NCBI GenBank assembly: GCA_030562195.1 | Contig: CM060199.1 | Coordinates: 36,910,338-36,974,337, forward strand | Length of the DNA stretch: 64,000 nucleotides | Source of the DNA: Nipponacmea schrenckii | Taxonomy: Eukaryota > Mollusca > Gastropoda > Lottiidae | Direction: 5' to 3' | Shown: in pieces, positions 10,411-23,950 of the stretch | Layout of the letters: every line of letters begins with the position of its first letter | Position numbering within the stretch: the stretch's first letter is position 1 | The notes under the pieces: generated by a model | Database searches by the model: none | Told to the model about the DNA's origin: nothing | The model's input: only the letters and a program-made list of their open reading frames with translations | Position numbers and translations under genes: made by a program

Positions 10411-13400
10411 GTGTCAATGTATGATATGATATGTACAGTAATGTACTGTCATATATAATTTTGTGATGATTTGATTTATGATACAGACTGAACAGGAAAC
10501 AATTCTAAAATTTTCCGCCATTCCTGGCAAAGATTCCATATTAACATTCAAATATTCTGTACATTGTGGAAATCTTGGCTGCAGATTTTCTTGCATTAAG
10601 AAATTTGTAGGGGGTGAGATTCCGCCCTGTCTGGAATCTTTTACTGTTATTTGATGATTTGTGAAATTATTCTGAAGTAAAGAATCAGTCATAAAAGCCC
10701 CAGAAGCATTTTGTATGATGATGGTGGAAATAAGAGAAAATAAACTAGCGTAGAAATTTTATCTATTTGCAATGATGATGTAAATAACATTATGAAATTT
10801 AACAGAGTTTAAACCTTGGCATGATCATGATTAAATACAGGTAGAACAAGGGACCAAGAACTTGGTTAATATTAGCTTCCAGTTGATGCATATATCACAA
10901 ACGAGGTAGTTGTTGATAGTTACAGTAGTTGGTGGATGGATTGGTTCAGATTGGATTATTTCGTGTTGTTTGTCTGGTTGTTGATAATTCTTGAAATCTG
11001 GTCAGGGTCAATGAAACAAGGCACTGGATAGTGAGGCATGAGTGACAAAAAAAGGGGCATGTTACTGCTTTGAAGTTTATTGGAAAAACTATGCAATAAA
11101 ATCTTGGTGAAAAACAGTGCAGGCTTCATGTGAATTCATTTAATATTTTATAATCAAATTCATAATGTGAGTCAAATTGTTATAAAGATTTATAATTGAT
11201 TATATCATACAGCTTATTTTACAAAAGTACATTGTATTAATATTATAACTTAATTTGTTTCTTGAAAATGTTGATGTTTAATCATTTAGGGTGTGGCAGG
11301 TTGTTTCTGATATTGATGTGTTATTGAATTATTGGTGTTGTACCATCTCAGCATACAATGATGACAAGTATAGATAAAGATTATAGGGTGTGTCGTCTGT
11401 CATTCCACCATGTTGATTCTTACCTAGTGTTTCCATTAATAAAGCTTGGTAGAAGTGAAATCAATAAAAACAAAACATTTAATCATTATCAACAAACCTC
11501 TCTACATAATTTATAAGTACTAAGTGTAAGAGTTTACAACCTTTATATTACCGTGACAACATACTTAATCTCTTTTCTTAATTACCTTTAGATTTCATGA
11601 GCCTACTAATGTAAATTTTTACTTTATCATCAATATCGTGTCCATTCCCAACAGATTGAATGTTTTTATTTTGACCTTCAAGGAAAAGGTAATTAATCTT
11701 CATCAAGGTACTCTTTCGTTTAAAAAATTTGCTGTAAGTGATTTAAAAGATGAATTGTTTTTGTAATTGTATGCAGGCCAGTCTGAATGAATTGCAATTT
11801 TGGCAAGAGTGCAAACAATGCTGTAAGCTAAGCATGGTCTGCAGATGTTTGCCTGCTGATTTTTTTAAAGTTTTTAAGGACAAAATAAAATCTGTGTATG
11901 CCCAAATTTGTTTCATGAATATCTTACATGGCTAGAAGGTTAAAATTGGTTCCTTGGTTGAAGTCAAGAGTGTTTATTTCACACATGTTTTTGCAAAAAT
12001 GCACAAAATAGACTTTTGTCACAAAAACAATGTTTCAGTTGTTGGCTTCAGAATTTAGAGACCTGCAATTGGTTAATAAATTGGCCTTGTTTGAAATAAA
12101 TGGAGTTTTACATCTTACTCTTCTGCACCTTCTGACTTATGATTACAGGCAATACCATGTCCTGTGCAATGAGGGAAATTTTTTTAGGGCAGCAAAATTA
12201 GCTTACATTATTTGTGATTTCCATCTGTTTGGGGATCTTTAATGTGCATAACCTGTAGAACTAGGGCCCTTGGATTATTGTTCCATCCAAACTTGGACCT
12301 TCTTTGAGAAAATTGTAAAGTTGGCCAGGTTTAAACCTTTAATTGAAAATATTATTATTATTTAATATTAAACCAGAAATGATAAAACATCTGAAATAGA
12401 ATTTATAATAAAATGAAATATATTTGTGAATAGAAGTGTAAAGAATAGAATAATAAAATGGAACAGGTGTTTAGAGTAATAAAATGTAGAACAAGAAACA
12501 GATTGTTGTCATTATTCAGGTAATATTAAATATATTTCAACTACTTAATTTAAATATTCTGAAACATTACAGACTAGATCTGATTGTGTACATTGACAAA
12601 TTTCTATACATTTGTTTAGTTTTACTGTTGTCAACTTTAAGTTACTGTCAAACATGTTCAGAATTGCATTACAAAGATCAATTCAGATATTTTGAATCAT
12701 TTAAACTGAATAAAAACAAGCTTATTATTTGTATATTGATTTGAAGTATCAACTTCAATATTGTGGCCTACTGCAAGTTTTAAATTGCTTTTGATAGTGT
12801 CGACCGATGATGATTTCAGAGGTAAAAGTTGTTTTATAAACCCTTTTAAGACAAGTTAAAAACAATCATAATTCTCAGGTAATTGATTGGGAAATAAGGG
12901 GTATCACAGTGATCAGAGACTAAACTGTAACTACACAATTTATAACATAAGTTAACATCAGCCATCTTGTTTTGATTCTGATGGTAACTACATTAATTTT
13001 CACCAACTGGCGGCTTCTTGGAGAACATGGCTAGCATGTTAAACTAATTGCATTCAAATCAGTTGCATTTGATTTCCTACTTTATAGCAAAAATTGAATC
13101 TTGTAGGTGGCTGGAGCTGTTGAAATCTTAGACCATTCTGTGAATCACATCTCAGTGTTCTGATTCCTGCCTTACATGCTGACTGTGATATTTCCAATAA
13201 CATGCTTTAAATCGTCAGTAGACCTGAACCTAAATTTGTTAATGTTGATAAGAGACACTGTTTTAATTCAATCTATCATATAATTTTGTCGCTTGTAAGT
13301 TTTGTAGTTGGGTATGTGTATCACTGATATCTTGTAATTACACCATTATAATCACATATCTGTCATTAAGTTGTTTTTATGATGCTGGGTGAATTTGACC

Positions 13401-15102
13401 AGATTTTAGTTGTAAATATATACTTCATGCTGAAGAATTCTTATGTTATTGACTTTTTAATCCAGTCAACCTTTTCTTGAAATAGAGTAATAACAGATTA
13501 TGATAGGTATCAGTAATCAGAATGGTGTAAATTGAAGCTGTAAGTTTCTCAAATCAAATATAATATGCCTTTTCTTCCCTTTTAAACAAGCCCATTCTCT
13601 CTAATCTCACTAGACCTGTCTTCATTAGTCCATTAGGTGCAGAACAGTAGGAAGTAAAACTCCATTCATTTCATTTTTAATCTCACTAGAAACAATGGTT
13701 TCATCTTAAGTTATACAATTGCCAAAATAGAGACTAACAGAAAAAGATGGAATTGGGTTAAGTGCATATTACATCTGATAATTCTATAAGAGAAGTATGT
13801 TGTGTTTTTGGTCTGGTTAAACAATTTTACTAGTTTTCAATAATAGCTTAACCAATATAATTTTTATGAGGGTTTTTAATTGAATTTTTCATTATGTAAG
13901 TTACCAGTATTAACTGTAACATGTTTGATCAAGGTATTTAAACAGTGAATTTGGTTGTTTGACAACAATTTATTTTATTAGCAAACAAATTAACCCTGCC
14001 TCCCCCCTCCCATCTGTTGTTTGTGTGCCAAGGGCATCATTCTTTCAATGAAATAATGAGATATTTAACTTGTTGATAAAACAGTTTGTTGTTGGTATAT
14101 TGTACATGTTACTGATGATAGCACCAGATCTTTTCTCTTAGTCTAAAAATAGGCTTAATATAAACAGTGTTGCCAGATTTTTCTTCTCTTTCATTAAACT
14201 GTAATGTTTGAAAATCAGATTATACTCATCAAACATGCACATTGATATGTTTTGACAATTTGACTAACACATTTTTAGAGAATTGAATGACGCAGTATTA
14301 AGGAAGAATTTAACACTGTTGTTTACAAATTAGACGATTGGAGTGGAAGAAAATGAAGATGTTATTTAGCAATCCAGTAGGTCTTAGTAGTTAAATTACA
14401 CAGATGTATATACAAAATACAACAGCAGACCTTTCTATATCAGCATTTTACCGAACAATAATCATTTGTCGATATGATCGTCTCCAGTGGTTGAAACTAA
14501 TCCAATATAGTAACAGATTTAAACAATATTCTTCCTTGTAACAATTTGTGCATTGCATTTAAGTGAAATTAAGATTGATATTAGAAATGACTTGAATGGA
14601 AGTTTACATGTTACATTTCGGTACATAATGGGCTAATGATGACAGGGGCAAGGTAATCTGTTTACTTTTCTTCATTCACAGACTTTAAGATAGGTTGATA
14701 GTTTAAAAGAAAGGGTGAAACCTGAAAGAGATGTCAAGTCCCAAACTCCCCCTCAGACTAATGGTTTTGTTTTCAATGTTAGTTATCAATTAACACTATA
14801 TAAGGTACAATGGTTTGATAAATACTAATTTACCTGACTAACCTTCCTGATAGTTTTCACAGCTGAGTGAATATAATATATTTTGTTTTGTCTTCATAAC
14901 CTTGTTAAGTTTTGTTATTTGGAAGCCTTTATGACAAACTGTTGTATTTTGTGTTGTATATTGATTAATGTCATAGCTCTGATAATTCCTACATAAATAT
15001 GGGTGTTGCCTTGAATGTGCATATCATGGTGCATTATTGACAACAGAATAATTGTAATTATCATTGGTGTAAATCATGACTCTGAGAAGAAAGACAGGAG
15101 GC
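10411..15102. other. kinase intron 1, no gene seen
   Basis: Includes a minus-strand, protein-like stretch at about 10480-10690 and a Cys-rich plus-strand frame at 11750-11935. Neither has convincing splice or family support. One dispersed motif copy lies at 13633-13665. Confidence 0.35.
13633..13665 (+). repeat. dispersed motif, copy 2
   Basis: AGGTGCAGAACAGTAGGAAG followed by TAAAACTCCATT, matching the copies at 6968 and 37937 with few changes. Confidence 0.55.
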
Positions 15103-16028
15103 AATAGTGAGTATATATTAGATGGTGTGATTAAAAGTAGAACATGTGAATAAATGTAAGATGTGAGTGATTGTTGTGAGAAGATTTGATGTTGTGTTTG
15201 AGAGTAGAACTAGTAGGTTAAGATGTGAGTGATTATTGTGAATACATTTGATGTTGTCTTTTTGAGTAGAACTAGTAAGAAAACATGTGAGTGATTATTG
15301 TGAGTACATTTGATGTTGTCTTTGTGAGTATAACTGGTAGGATAATATGTGAGTGATTGCTGTGAGTACATTTTATGTAACCTTTGTAAAAGTTATACTA
15401 GTAGGAAAGGATATGAGTGATTGTTGAGAGTATATTTGATTGTGTAGAGTTGTACATAAGAACTAGTAAGATAAGATCTAGGTAATTGTGTCTTTGTGAG
15501 AAGAAAAAATAAGAAAAAATGTGAGTGATTGTTGTGAGTATATTTGATGTTGTCTTTGTGAGTAGAACTAGTAGGATAATATGTGAGTGATTGCTGTGAG
15601 TACATTTTATGTTGTCTTTGTAAAAGTTATACTAGTAGGAAAGGATATGAGTGATTGTTGAGAGTATATTTGATTGTGTAGAGTATAGATAAGAACTAGT
15701 AAGATAAGTAAATTTGATCTTTGTGAGAAGTAGAAAAATTGAGTGATTGTTGTGAGTATATTTGATTGTGTTTAAGGTAAGAACTAGTAAGAAAAGATCT
15801 AGGTGATTGTGTCTTAGTGAGTAGAAGGAGTAAGAAAGGTTGTTGGTCTGAGAAATAAAATTTGTAAGAAAGATGTGAGTTATTGTTGTGAGTGATTGTG
15901 TCTGTGAGTTGAAAAAGTAAGAAAATATGAATAGTAAGAAAAGATGTGAGTTATTGTTGTGAGTATATTTGATGGTGTGTTTCCGAGTAGAACTAGTAAG
16001 AAAAGATGTGAGTGATTGTTGTAGTGTA
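15103..16028. repeat. minisatellite, about 62-base unit with a higher-order duplication
   Basis: Units of roughly 62 bases (GTGAGTGATTGTTGTGAGTA ... GAACTAGTAAGAAAAGAT) repeat about 14 times. A block of about 240 bases is itself duplicated: 15340-15480 resembles 15575-15710, including the variant TTTGTAAAAGTTATACTAGT. Confidence 0.85.
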
Positions 16029-16687
16029 TTTAATCAATACTTGAATAATCTCAACTGTCTTTCTTTTACCAGTACCTAGCTATTACCATAACATTTATAT
16101 CATTCTTCGTCTTCTCTCTAGATCACCTCTAGATATACAGTATTCCTGGGTGACACAACCATTTTATATCCTCACTTGCCGTGTTACATATTCATAGTCC
16201 TCCCAGCTCATTGAATGCAGCGGTTATTTTTAGCCTTATCTCAAGCGATAGGCTGAATTAAATTGTAGAAGCAAAGTAGTTAGGAGTCAAGAATAGCAGA
16301 CTTATGATTGAAGATAAAATACATTAAAATGTATAAAAAGTATTCAAGGGTAATACAACTAAATGAGACTATATAGAATACTTAAACTCCACTTAAAGAG
16401 ATTGTGTCTCATCTTTTTTTAGATTAAATTTGTTGTATTCTTTGATAATGTTAAAGAGATATACATACTAACAGAATTATCTTGAGAGAAAATCATGGTA
16501 CCGGTACTCCTGTCGTTCCATTACCTACCCATGTTAAATTTTATCCAAAAATGGAAAACAATAGTCATGTTCTTTGTGTTATTCTCTACAAATCTACAAA
16601 AAATGTAAGAAAATAGTGAATAAAATTTAAAACTAAAAGGAATTGCTTACAATTATGAACGTATTTCGAGAGCCTTAAAATATTATA
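16029..16687. other. kinase intron 1, unique
   Basis: No gene, RNA or repeat recognised. Confidence 0.35.
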
Positions 16688-17780
16688 TAGGCTAAAGTTG
16701 CAATGACCTACATCTAGACAATATATTGAATATCATTTGACCTAGTTTTCAAAGTCATAAAATAATTAGGTCACACCTTCCGTAACGGTTAATGATGGCG
16801 AAAATATGAAAATTATCAATTTTTGCTGTATTTAAGTACACTTATCTCTATGAATTTTTTAAGTAAGCCAAATTAAAAAATATCTACTCGTAGACAATAT
16901 ATTGAATATTATTTGACCTAATTTTCAAGGTCATAGATTAAGTGGGTCACACCTTCCGTACCCGTTAAAGTGACCTAATTTTGAAAAAATCGAAATTTAA
17001 ATAATTCGAAAGAAAATACGAAATTTGAAAATCGGTCTCCAAGAAAAGGTAGATAATGTTCCATTGTATCTATGTGCTAAATTTCATCAAAATCGGTCTA
17101 TCAGTAGTGTCTGAATTTCGGATTTAAGAATTGTAACGAAAATTCAAAATGGCGGCTTGACCTAATTATTTAGGTCAAATCAATTACTATTGACAAGTTA
17201 TTTATAAAACAGTTTTCACTTTTCACCTAGCAGTTATAGACCGGAAGTTACGTAATTACGTCATTTGAGGCTAAACCGGAAGTGGAATTTTTTTTTCACA
17301 TTTTTTCAAAAATTATAAACATATCGCCTATCAACTGGTAAAGTTTCAAAATTTTACCATTTATATTAAAGGAGAAATCACGGTCTGAAATTTTTGCCGA
17401 TGACCCTTGAATATTGAATTGCAAATCGTGGGTAAAATATTTAACCTAATTGCATAAAACCTATAATTGTTAGTTGACAAATACATTGAAGTTTTCAAAT
17501 CTGAAAATCCGGTCAAAATCGAACTGAAAATAAACTTGCTAAAGCAAAAAAACCTGAACTTCAGGTTCTCACTTCCTGTCAGAGATAGAACTTCCGGTTT
17601 TGTTTTATTTGATAATAGAAATCATTCTAAGATCAACTGTAGATTTAGAATTTCTGCACCTTTTACCAGTTTGTCTGCAAACTCATCCAAGAATTACAAA
17701 AAAAAAAAAATAAAATAATCCGAACGATTACAATACGTTTTCGCCAAAGTCGAAATACGTAAAAAAAAAGAAATTTCTCA
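16688..17780. repeat. probable transposon remnant with internal duplication
   Basis: Two blocks about 176 bases apart (16690-16798 and 16866-16976) share AGACAATATATTGAATAT, ATTTGACCTA and GGTCACACCTTCCGTA. The rest has CGGAAGT-rich and homopolymer-rich sequence unlike the flanks. The 83-codon frame at 17467-17718 is low complexity and unsupported as a gene. Termini and family are not recognised. Confidence 0.45.
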
Positions 17781-18469
17781 ACATTTCAAAATATAGCTGA
17801 TGTCATTATTGCCTTAAAGAAGAAACTTAGTTTACCTTCACAAGGCTTTAACTTGACTCAGAAAATTAAACAATGGTTAAATAGAAACAACAACAAAGTG
17901 TCTTTTTTTATATGAAGAAAATGAGTTTATTGTGAAATTTTGGGGTGTATATGTATACTCTTGGTTGTGAAAATTGTCAGAATTTATTGGATTGTGAAAT
18001 ATGTGTGTATTTTATTGAAATTTAAATGTTCAGTATTTATTCTAGGCTTTATATATAATTTAAAAGAATTTTAGTTGCACATTTTTAGTATGTTGATCAG
18101 ATCATGGTTGGTTTGTGTGATTAATCATCCATGTAAATATTTTAGGGTTTTCCTTATTAAAACAGTTGTGTTTATGTCTTAATTTACTTGTATGTGAAGA
18201 TTGGAGAGGTGAATAAGCATTAACTTATTAGACTCCTTTGCGAAGAGTTCCATGCCTGGTTTTCAGTGAGGCTGTCAGTTGATATCCTGAATTTTACAAT
18301 AGTGTGTGTTCAGCCTAATTTAGAAATTGGAATTTCACACTTCTGTAAAGCAATTCCTGCAACTGATAAATTTCTTACATGGTCTGAAATGTTTTGGTAG
18401 TTTAACTGATCTCAGTAGTAAGTTTCATTACCTTAACTAAAGCTTCTTTGCCTTACACAACTGTATTAA
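17781..18469. other. kinase intron 1, unique
   Basis: AT-rich sequence; nothing recognised. Confidence 0.35.
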
Positions 18470-18935
18470 TAAATTTGGTTATATCCTCATTTGCGCTGCC
18501 AAGAAATGCTTTCTAGATAACTTTTTATTTTTTATAGCATGTCATGTTACAGTTGACAACATTAAACTGTAATGGTCATCATAATAAAAAATCATTTTCG
18601 TTTTCCTCTTCTGATGCATATGTGTATTTTATTAGTTCCTATCTTGTGATTTACAAGTGTTTTCACCATTATAATGTTCCAGGCAACAGGAGATGCCATT
18701 TTATACTCCACTTGATATTCTTATCTGGTAACTCAATGTTTAATTTCACACTGCCACTTACCTGAAGGGTATGCAAATGAAATCCACCTTTTTAAAGGTA
18801 GATTTTTCTATCTCTATAATTTCTGGTTATAAGAAAATAAGTTTTATTTGTCATTGCAAAAGCAACTGGAAGTTTTCTGGAAAAAATTGGACAGAAATGA
18901 ACAGAGCCAAAGTGCACTTTTTCAGTACAATTAAG
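18470..18935. repeat. interspersed repeat, copy 2
   Basis: Diverged second copy of the element at 6225-6712, with the same order of shared blocks (AGATAACTTTTTATTTTTT, TTTTCCTCTTCTGATGCATA, CACACTGCCACTTA, GAAATCCACCTTTTT, TTTCTGGTTATAA). Confidence 0.55.
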
Positions 18936-20790
18936 AGAATTATAAAATTAGGGTTTCCATAGATATATTAACATATTTGATAAATAACGTGTAGGTTTGA
19001 GGGGGATCAAAATATATTTTGCAAAAGAAACATGAAGAACTTCAAAGGTGCTTTGATGGCTATAGTCCACATTTAACCAGTACACAGATCAGACAATGCC
19101 ACCGGTAACAGGAACACCAGTCTCGGGCTAATGATGGATTGACATGTGATCCTGGTGCCTAAGAGATAAATCAGCAAGAGATAATCATCAACCTCAACAA
19201 GGTGTGAAACGCTTACTCTATGAAAACTGTGAATTACCTAGACCAAACCCTAAGTCCCATATTTGCAATCCAAGGTGAGTCCACAATTACATATTGGAGG
19301 ATCTCCTGCTACTGAACCAAAGAGATGAAATTATTACCTTAATCAGCCCAGGAGGTGTCAAAATGTATAAGAGATATGAGTGGGAATTACACATACTTAA
19401 TATAGAAGAATGGGACTATGAGCCTGTGTCTATTCTCCAAGAGATAATAGAAAAAGTGAAGTATCAAGCACAGGAATATATTTAAACTATTATTTGCCTT
19501 GAAATATTTGTGGATAATGTTTGTGAGATAACTTCAATTACTTCGTTAATTATTAAAAGAGAAATGATGAAATTGTTTTTGGTGAAAAGTTCGTTATTAA
19601 TAAGTCATAACCTGATATTTCAAATTTGTAATGCATTGGTGCTTCAAACGGATGAAATGCTCTATGCAATGAATTTGTATTTGCTCTATTGATAGGAGTA
19701 CAGTATTGTTATAATGGAAGGCAACTAAAACTTGTGACACCCAATTTCACTATGTGCTTTCGTCTTTATGAAAATTTTGTCCTTTAACTTTAGTTTTTGG
19801 GATTGTGAGAAATTGAAATTAAAGAAAAACAGAAAAAAGGTTTAAAAACAATGTGTTTCTGTAGTATTTTGCAATTTCAGTCTCTGTGACCATCAAAAAC
19901 AAATCATAAATTCTGCAGTAATATATACATTTACAATATGCATAGATAAAATGTTTTACTTCCCAACAGCCTTTTCAAATTTGTTATCTTGTATTTTACA
20001 CTATTTAAAATATTTCCTGATTATTCTTAGTATAATGAGTATTTTAATTTTTAACCTTATCTATTGGGCGTTACCAACAATCATTCAGAGGTGATTTTCA
20101 ATAAATAAGTGTCACATAAATATCATCTTTCATGAAGGTTCTAGTTTATTTACATTGGTGCTTGGCTGAGTTTAAGTTTGGGAATCTGGAAATATTTTGT
20201 AAGTATATCAGGAGATGTTCATTGCTTCAGTTTTGAGGGAATCCAAACATTTGTAGGTACTTTGACTGATCTAATTTCCGTCTTATTTAATTTAATATAT
20301 ACACTCTTATGATATCTGTCTTATATATTATCTTATTTGATGAAATATTATATAACAAATTTAATTTATAATTTAATATCACATGTGTAACCCTAGGTTG
20401 GAAATACGCAAGGGCACTTTTTAAACTTAATGAAATTATTGTGTTGAAACTTACTGAATTGAAATTGTAAAATTGACAAAAACAAGTGCTACACATAACT
20501 TTAAGGCTTCATGAATCCCAAATCAAAGCCCAAAAGTTGAACTAAACACTTGGAGTATGTTTTCAAAGAAATGTCAGGAGGAAAGGTAATTTTCAACCTT
20601 GTCAAATGTCAGTATAGTAGGTTTGGTATTGATTGAAATTGAATAATTGTTTATGTCATTATAAAGTGTTATTTATCAGAATAAAGAATGATAAATGATT
20701 TGGGTGGAGTATGAAGTATTTGATCAATGTTTATATTATATTACATGATAGACCTTAATTATCAGTTGATATTTCAAACTCATTACTTAA
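18936..20790. other. kinase intron 1 with one coding-like relic
   Basis: A plus-strand frame from 19279 to the TAA near 19485 has protein-like composition (RDEIITLISPGG, then a charged Glu/Tyr/Lys-rich tail). No start codon, acceptor or family is evident. It may be a relic of a mobile-element protein. The rest shows nothing. Confidence 0.3.
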
Positions 20791-21672
20791 TACTACCAAA
20801 TTGGTCCGATTTTGTCAAAACTTTAAGACCATGTTAAGAATGGAAATTGACATATTGAAGCCATTCTCAATTGCCCCGGTAATGCATTTTTGTTTCGCCA
20901 ACAAAAGTACAAAGTCTACCATTTAGCACACGTCATCGTATGTATGTGGTTAAGTATGTATGTATAGAGACATTCTGCACAGTTTTTGTATATTATGAAT
21001 ATTGTATCTAAGAGAGGGGTGATATAGGCTTTGCCTGTTCCCCAATCATTTTCATACTACCAAATTGGTCCGATTTTGTCAAAACTTTAAGACCATGTTA
21101 AGAATGGAAATTGACATATTGAAGCCATTCTCAATTGCCCCGGTAATGCATTTTTGTTTCGCCAACAAAAGTACAAAGTCTACCATTTAGCACACGTCAT
21201 CGTATGTATGTGGTTAAGTATGTATGTATAGAGACATTCCGTATTTGTATCTTATGAATATTGTTTCTAAGAGAGGGGTGATATAGGCTTTGCCTGTTCC
21301 CCAATCCTTTTCATGTGAATAAAAAATGTTTCGCCAACAAAAGTACAAAGTCTACCATTTAGCACACGTCATCGTATGTATGTGGTTAAGTATGTATGTA
21401 TAGAGACATTCTGAACAGTTTTTGTATATTATGAATATTGTATCTAAGAGAGGGGTGATATAGGCATTGCCTGTTCCCCAATCCTTTTCATGTGAATAAA
21501 AAATGTTTCGCCAACAAAAGTACAAAGTCTACCATTTAGCACACGTCATCGTATGTTTGTGGTTATGTATGTATGTATAGAGACATTCTGAACAGTTTTT
21601 GTATATTATGAATATTGTATCTAAGAGAGGGGTGATATAGGCATTGCTGGTTCCCCAATCATTTTCGTGTGA
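20791..21672. repeat. tandem satellite, four copies of an element-like unit
   Basis: Two long units (20791-21054 and 21055-21312, about 260 bases, nearly identical) are followed by two shorter ones (about 21313-21490 and 21490-21672, about 175 bases) lacking the first 87 bases. All share TTTCGCCAACAAAAGTACAA, CACACGTCATCGTATGTATG and GAGAGGGGTGATATAGG. The high identity implies recent amplification. Confidence 0.85.
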
Positions 21673-22627
21673 ATAAAATATGTTTAAACAAATTAAGTAC
21701 AAAGTCTAAAATATGGAGATGTCAAACTAGGAATACATCCTCGTTATTTTCAAACAGTTTGTTACAATATATCAATTTAACATTATACTTCAGGAAATAG
21801 AGACAATATGTGGGTGTTACTCTTACTTCTCCATTTCTATTTGTTTTCATTTATTGAGAAATGTAAGCATGAGATTATGAAATTAATGTGACTTAACCTA
21901 GGGCCTTTTATAACCATGATTTCAGTGACAGTTGTACCTTATATCAAATACTCTATTATAGCTCATTGAAATATCTCCAATATTATACTTCTTTTTTAGC
22001 TAATCTCTTGCTACGATTAAATTTAACAAACAATTTATGACTAAGCCTATTTATTTAGTTGCAATGCATTATGTACATATATTTGATTTTGAGTTTATTC
22101 TGGCATTGGCAGACTGGGTCCTGGCAAGTGAGAATTCAGCTCCACCAACTGTCCTTTCTCAAAACCTTCTTCAATTAGCAAAGACCCAACATATAAATTG
22201 TCAGAAATATGGGCTTCTAGTTTTCAAAATTTATTTTGAGAGGTGGAAGACCAGGATAAAAATTAAGCACTCATATAAACCCAGGGGGACAGGGTTGCAG
22301 GCCAATATGAAATAGAATATTGTATATCTGACTACTTTTCTTATGTAATGAGTTTGACCACTGGTAATTAGGGTAAGGTAATTAGAGATATATTTAGGTT
22401 ATATAAATATTATTACTGATGATATAATAAGTGTTTATTTATTCATTTAGATCATCAACAGGGAATATCTTGTCTTATATTTGAATAATTGATGTGGACT
22501 ATAATGGCTCAATTTATCTAACGGTCAAAATTCAATCCCATCTTGAAATTATTGAATGGTTTTGAGGGGACTATAAACTGAGGTCTAGTGCACTACAGGC
22601 TGTGCAGATAGATTCTTCAAAAACCAG
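21673..22627. other. kinase intron 1, unique
   Basis: Contains a 92-codon plus-strand frame (22037-22315) with no family resemblance and no splice context; not called as a gene. Confidence 0.3.
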
Positions 22628-23950
22628 ACTTGTACAGGTCAGATTGTTTTAAATATCATACTTGTACAGGCCAGATTGTTTTAAATATCATACTTGTACA
22701 GGCCAGATTGTTTTAAATATCATACTTGTACAGGCCAGATTGTTTAAAATCTCATACTTGTACAGGCCAGATTGTTTAAAATATCATACTTGTACAGGCC
22801 AGATTGTTTAAAATCTCATACTTGTACAGGCCAGATTGTTTTAAATCTCATACTTGTACAGGTCAGATTGTTTTAAAAATCATTCATGTACAGGCCAGAT
22901 TGTTTTAAATATCATACTTGTACAGGCCAGATTGTTTTAAATATCATACTTGTACAGGCCAGATTGTTTTAAATCTCATATTGTACAGGCCAGATTGTTT
23001 TAAATATCATACTTGTACAGGTCAGATTGTTTTAAATATCATACTTGTACAGGCCAGATTGTTTAAATCTCATACTTGTACAGGCCAGATTGTTTAAATA
23101 TCATACTTGTACAGGCCAGATTGTTTTAAATATCATACTTGTACAGGCCAGATTATTTTAAATCTCATATTGTACAGGCCAGATTGTTTTAAATCTCATA
23201 CTTGTACAGGCCAGATTGTTTTAAATATCATACTTGTACAGGTCAGATTGTTTTAAATCTCATACTTGTACAGGTCAGATTGTTTTAAATATCATACTTG
23301 TACAGGTCAGATTGTTTTAAATATCATACTTGTACAGGTCAGATTGTTTAAAATATCATACTTGTACAGGCCAGATTGTTTAAAATCTCATATTGTATAA
23401 GCCAGATTGTTAAATTGTTTTAAATCTCATACTTGTACTGGCCAGATTGTTTAAGATATCATACTTGTACAGGCCAGATTATTTTAAATCTCATATTGTA
23501 CAGGCCAGATTGTTTTAAATATCATACTTGTACAGGTCCAGATTGTTTTAAATCTCATACTTGTACAGGCCAGATTGTTTTAAATCTCATACTTGTACAG
23601 GTCAGATTGTTTTAAATCTCATACTTGTACAGGTCAGATTGTTTTTGATCTCATACTTGTACAGGTCAGATTGTTTTAAATATCATACTTGTACAGGCCA
23701 GATTATTTTAAATCTCATATTGTACAGGCCAGATTGTTTTAAATATCATACTTGTACAGGTCAGATTGTTTTAAATCTCATACTTGTACAGGTCAGATTG
23801 TTTTAAATCTCATACTTGTACAGGTCAGATTGTTTTAAATATCATACTTGTACAGGCCAGATTGTTTTAAATCTCATATTCTACAGGCCAGATTGTTTTA
23901 AATATCATACTTGTACAGGTAAGATTGTTTTAAATCTCATACTTGTACAA
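22628..23950. repeat. large minisatellite, 32-base unit, about 41 copies
   Basis: Unit ACTTGTACAGGCCAGATTGT plus TTTAAATATCAT, with alternating GGCC/GGTC and ATATC/ATCTC variants and occasional one- or two-base deletions. The largest array after the one in intron 6. Reading frames across it are artefacts. Confidence 0.95.

Noticed and set aside
10016..10429. Frames of 137 and 104 codons rich in Val, Leu, Cys and Tyr
   Set aside because: Artefacts of the 16-base repeat; two overlapping frames are open for the same reason.
10414..10692. Minus-strand 92-codon frame with protein-like composition
   Set aside because: No recognised family, no clear acceptor or partner exon; left undecided rather than called.
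11750..11935. Cys-rich short frame resembling a secreted knot peptide
   Set aside because: No signal peptide, irregular Cys spacing and no splice or polyA context.
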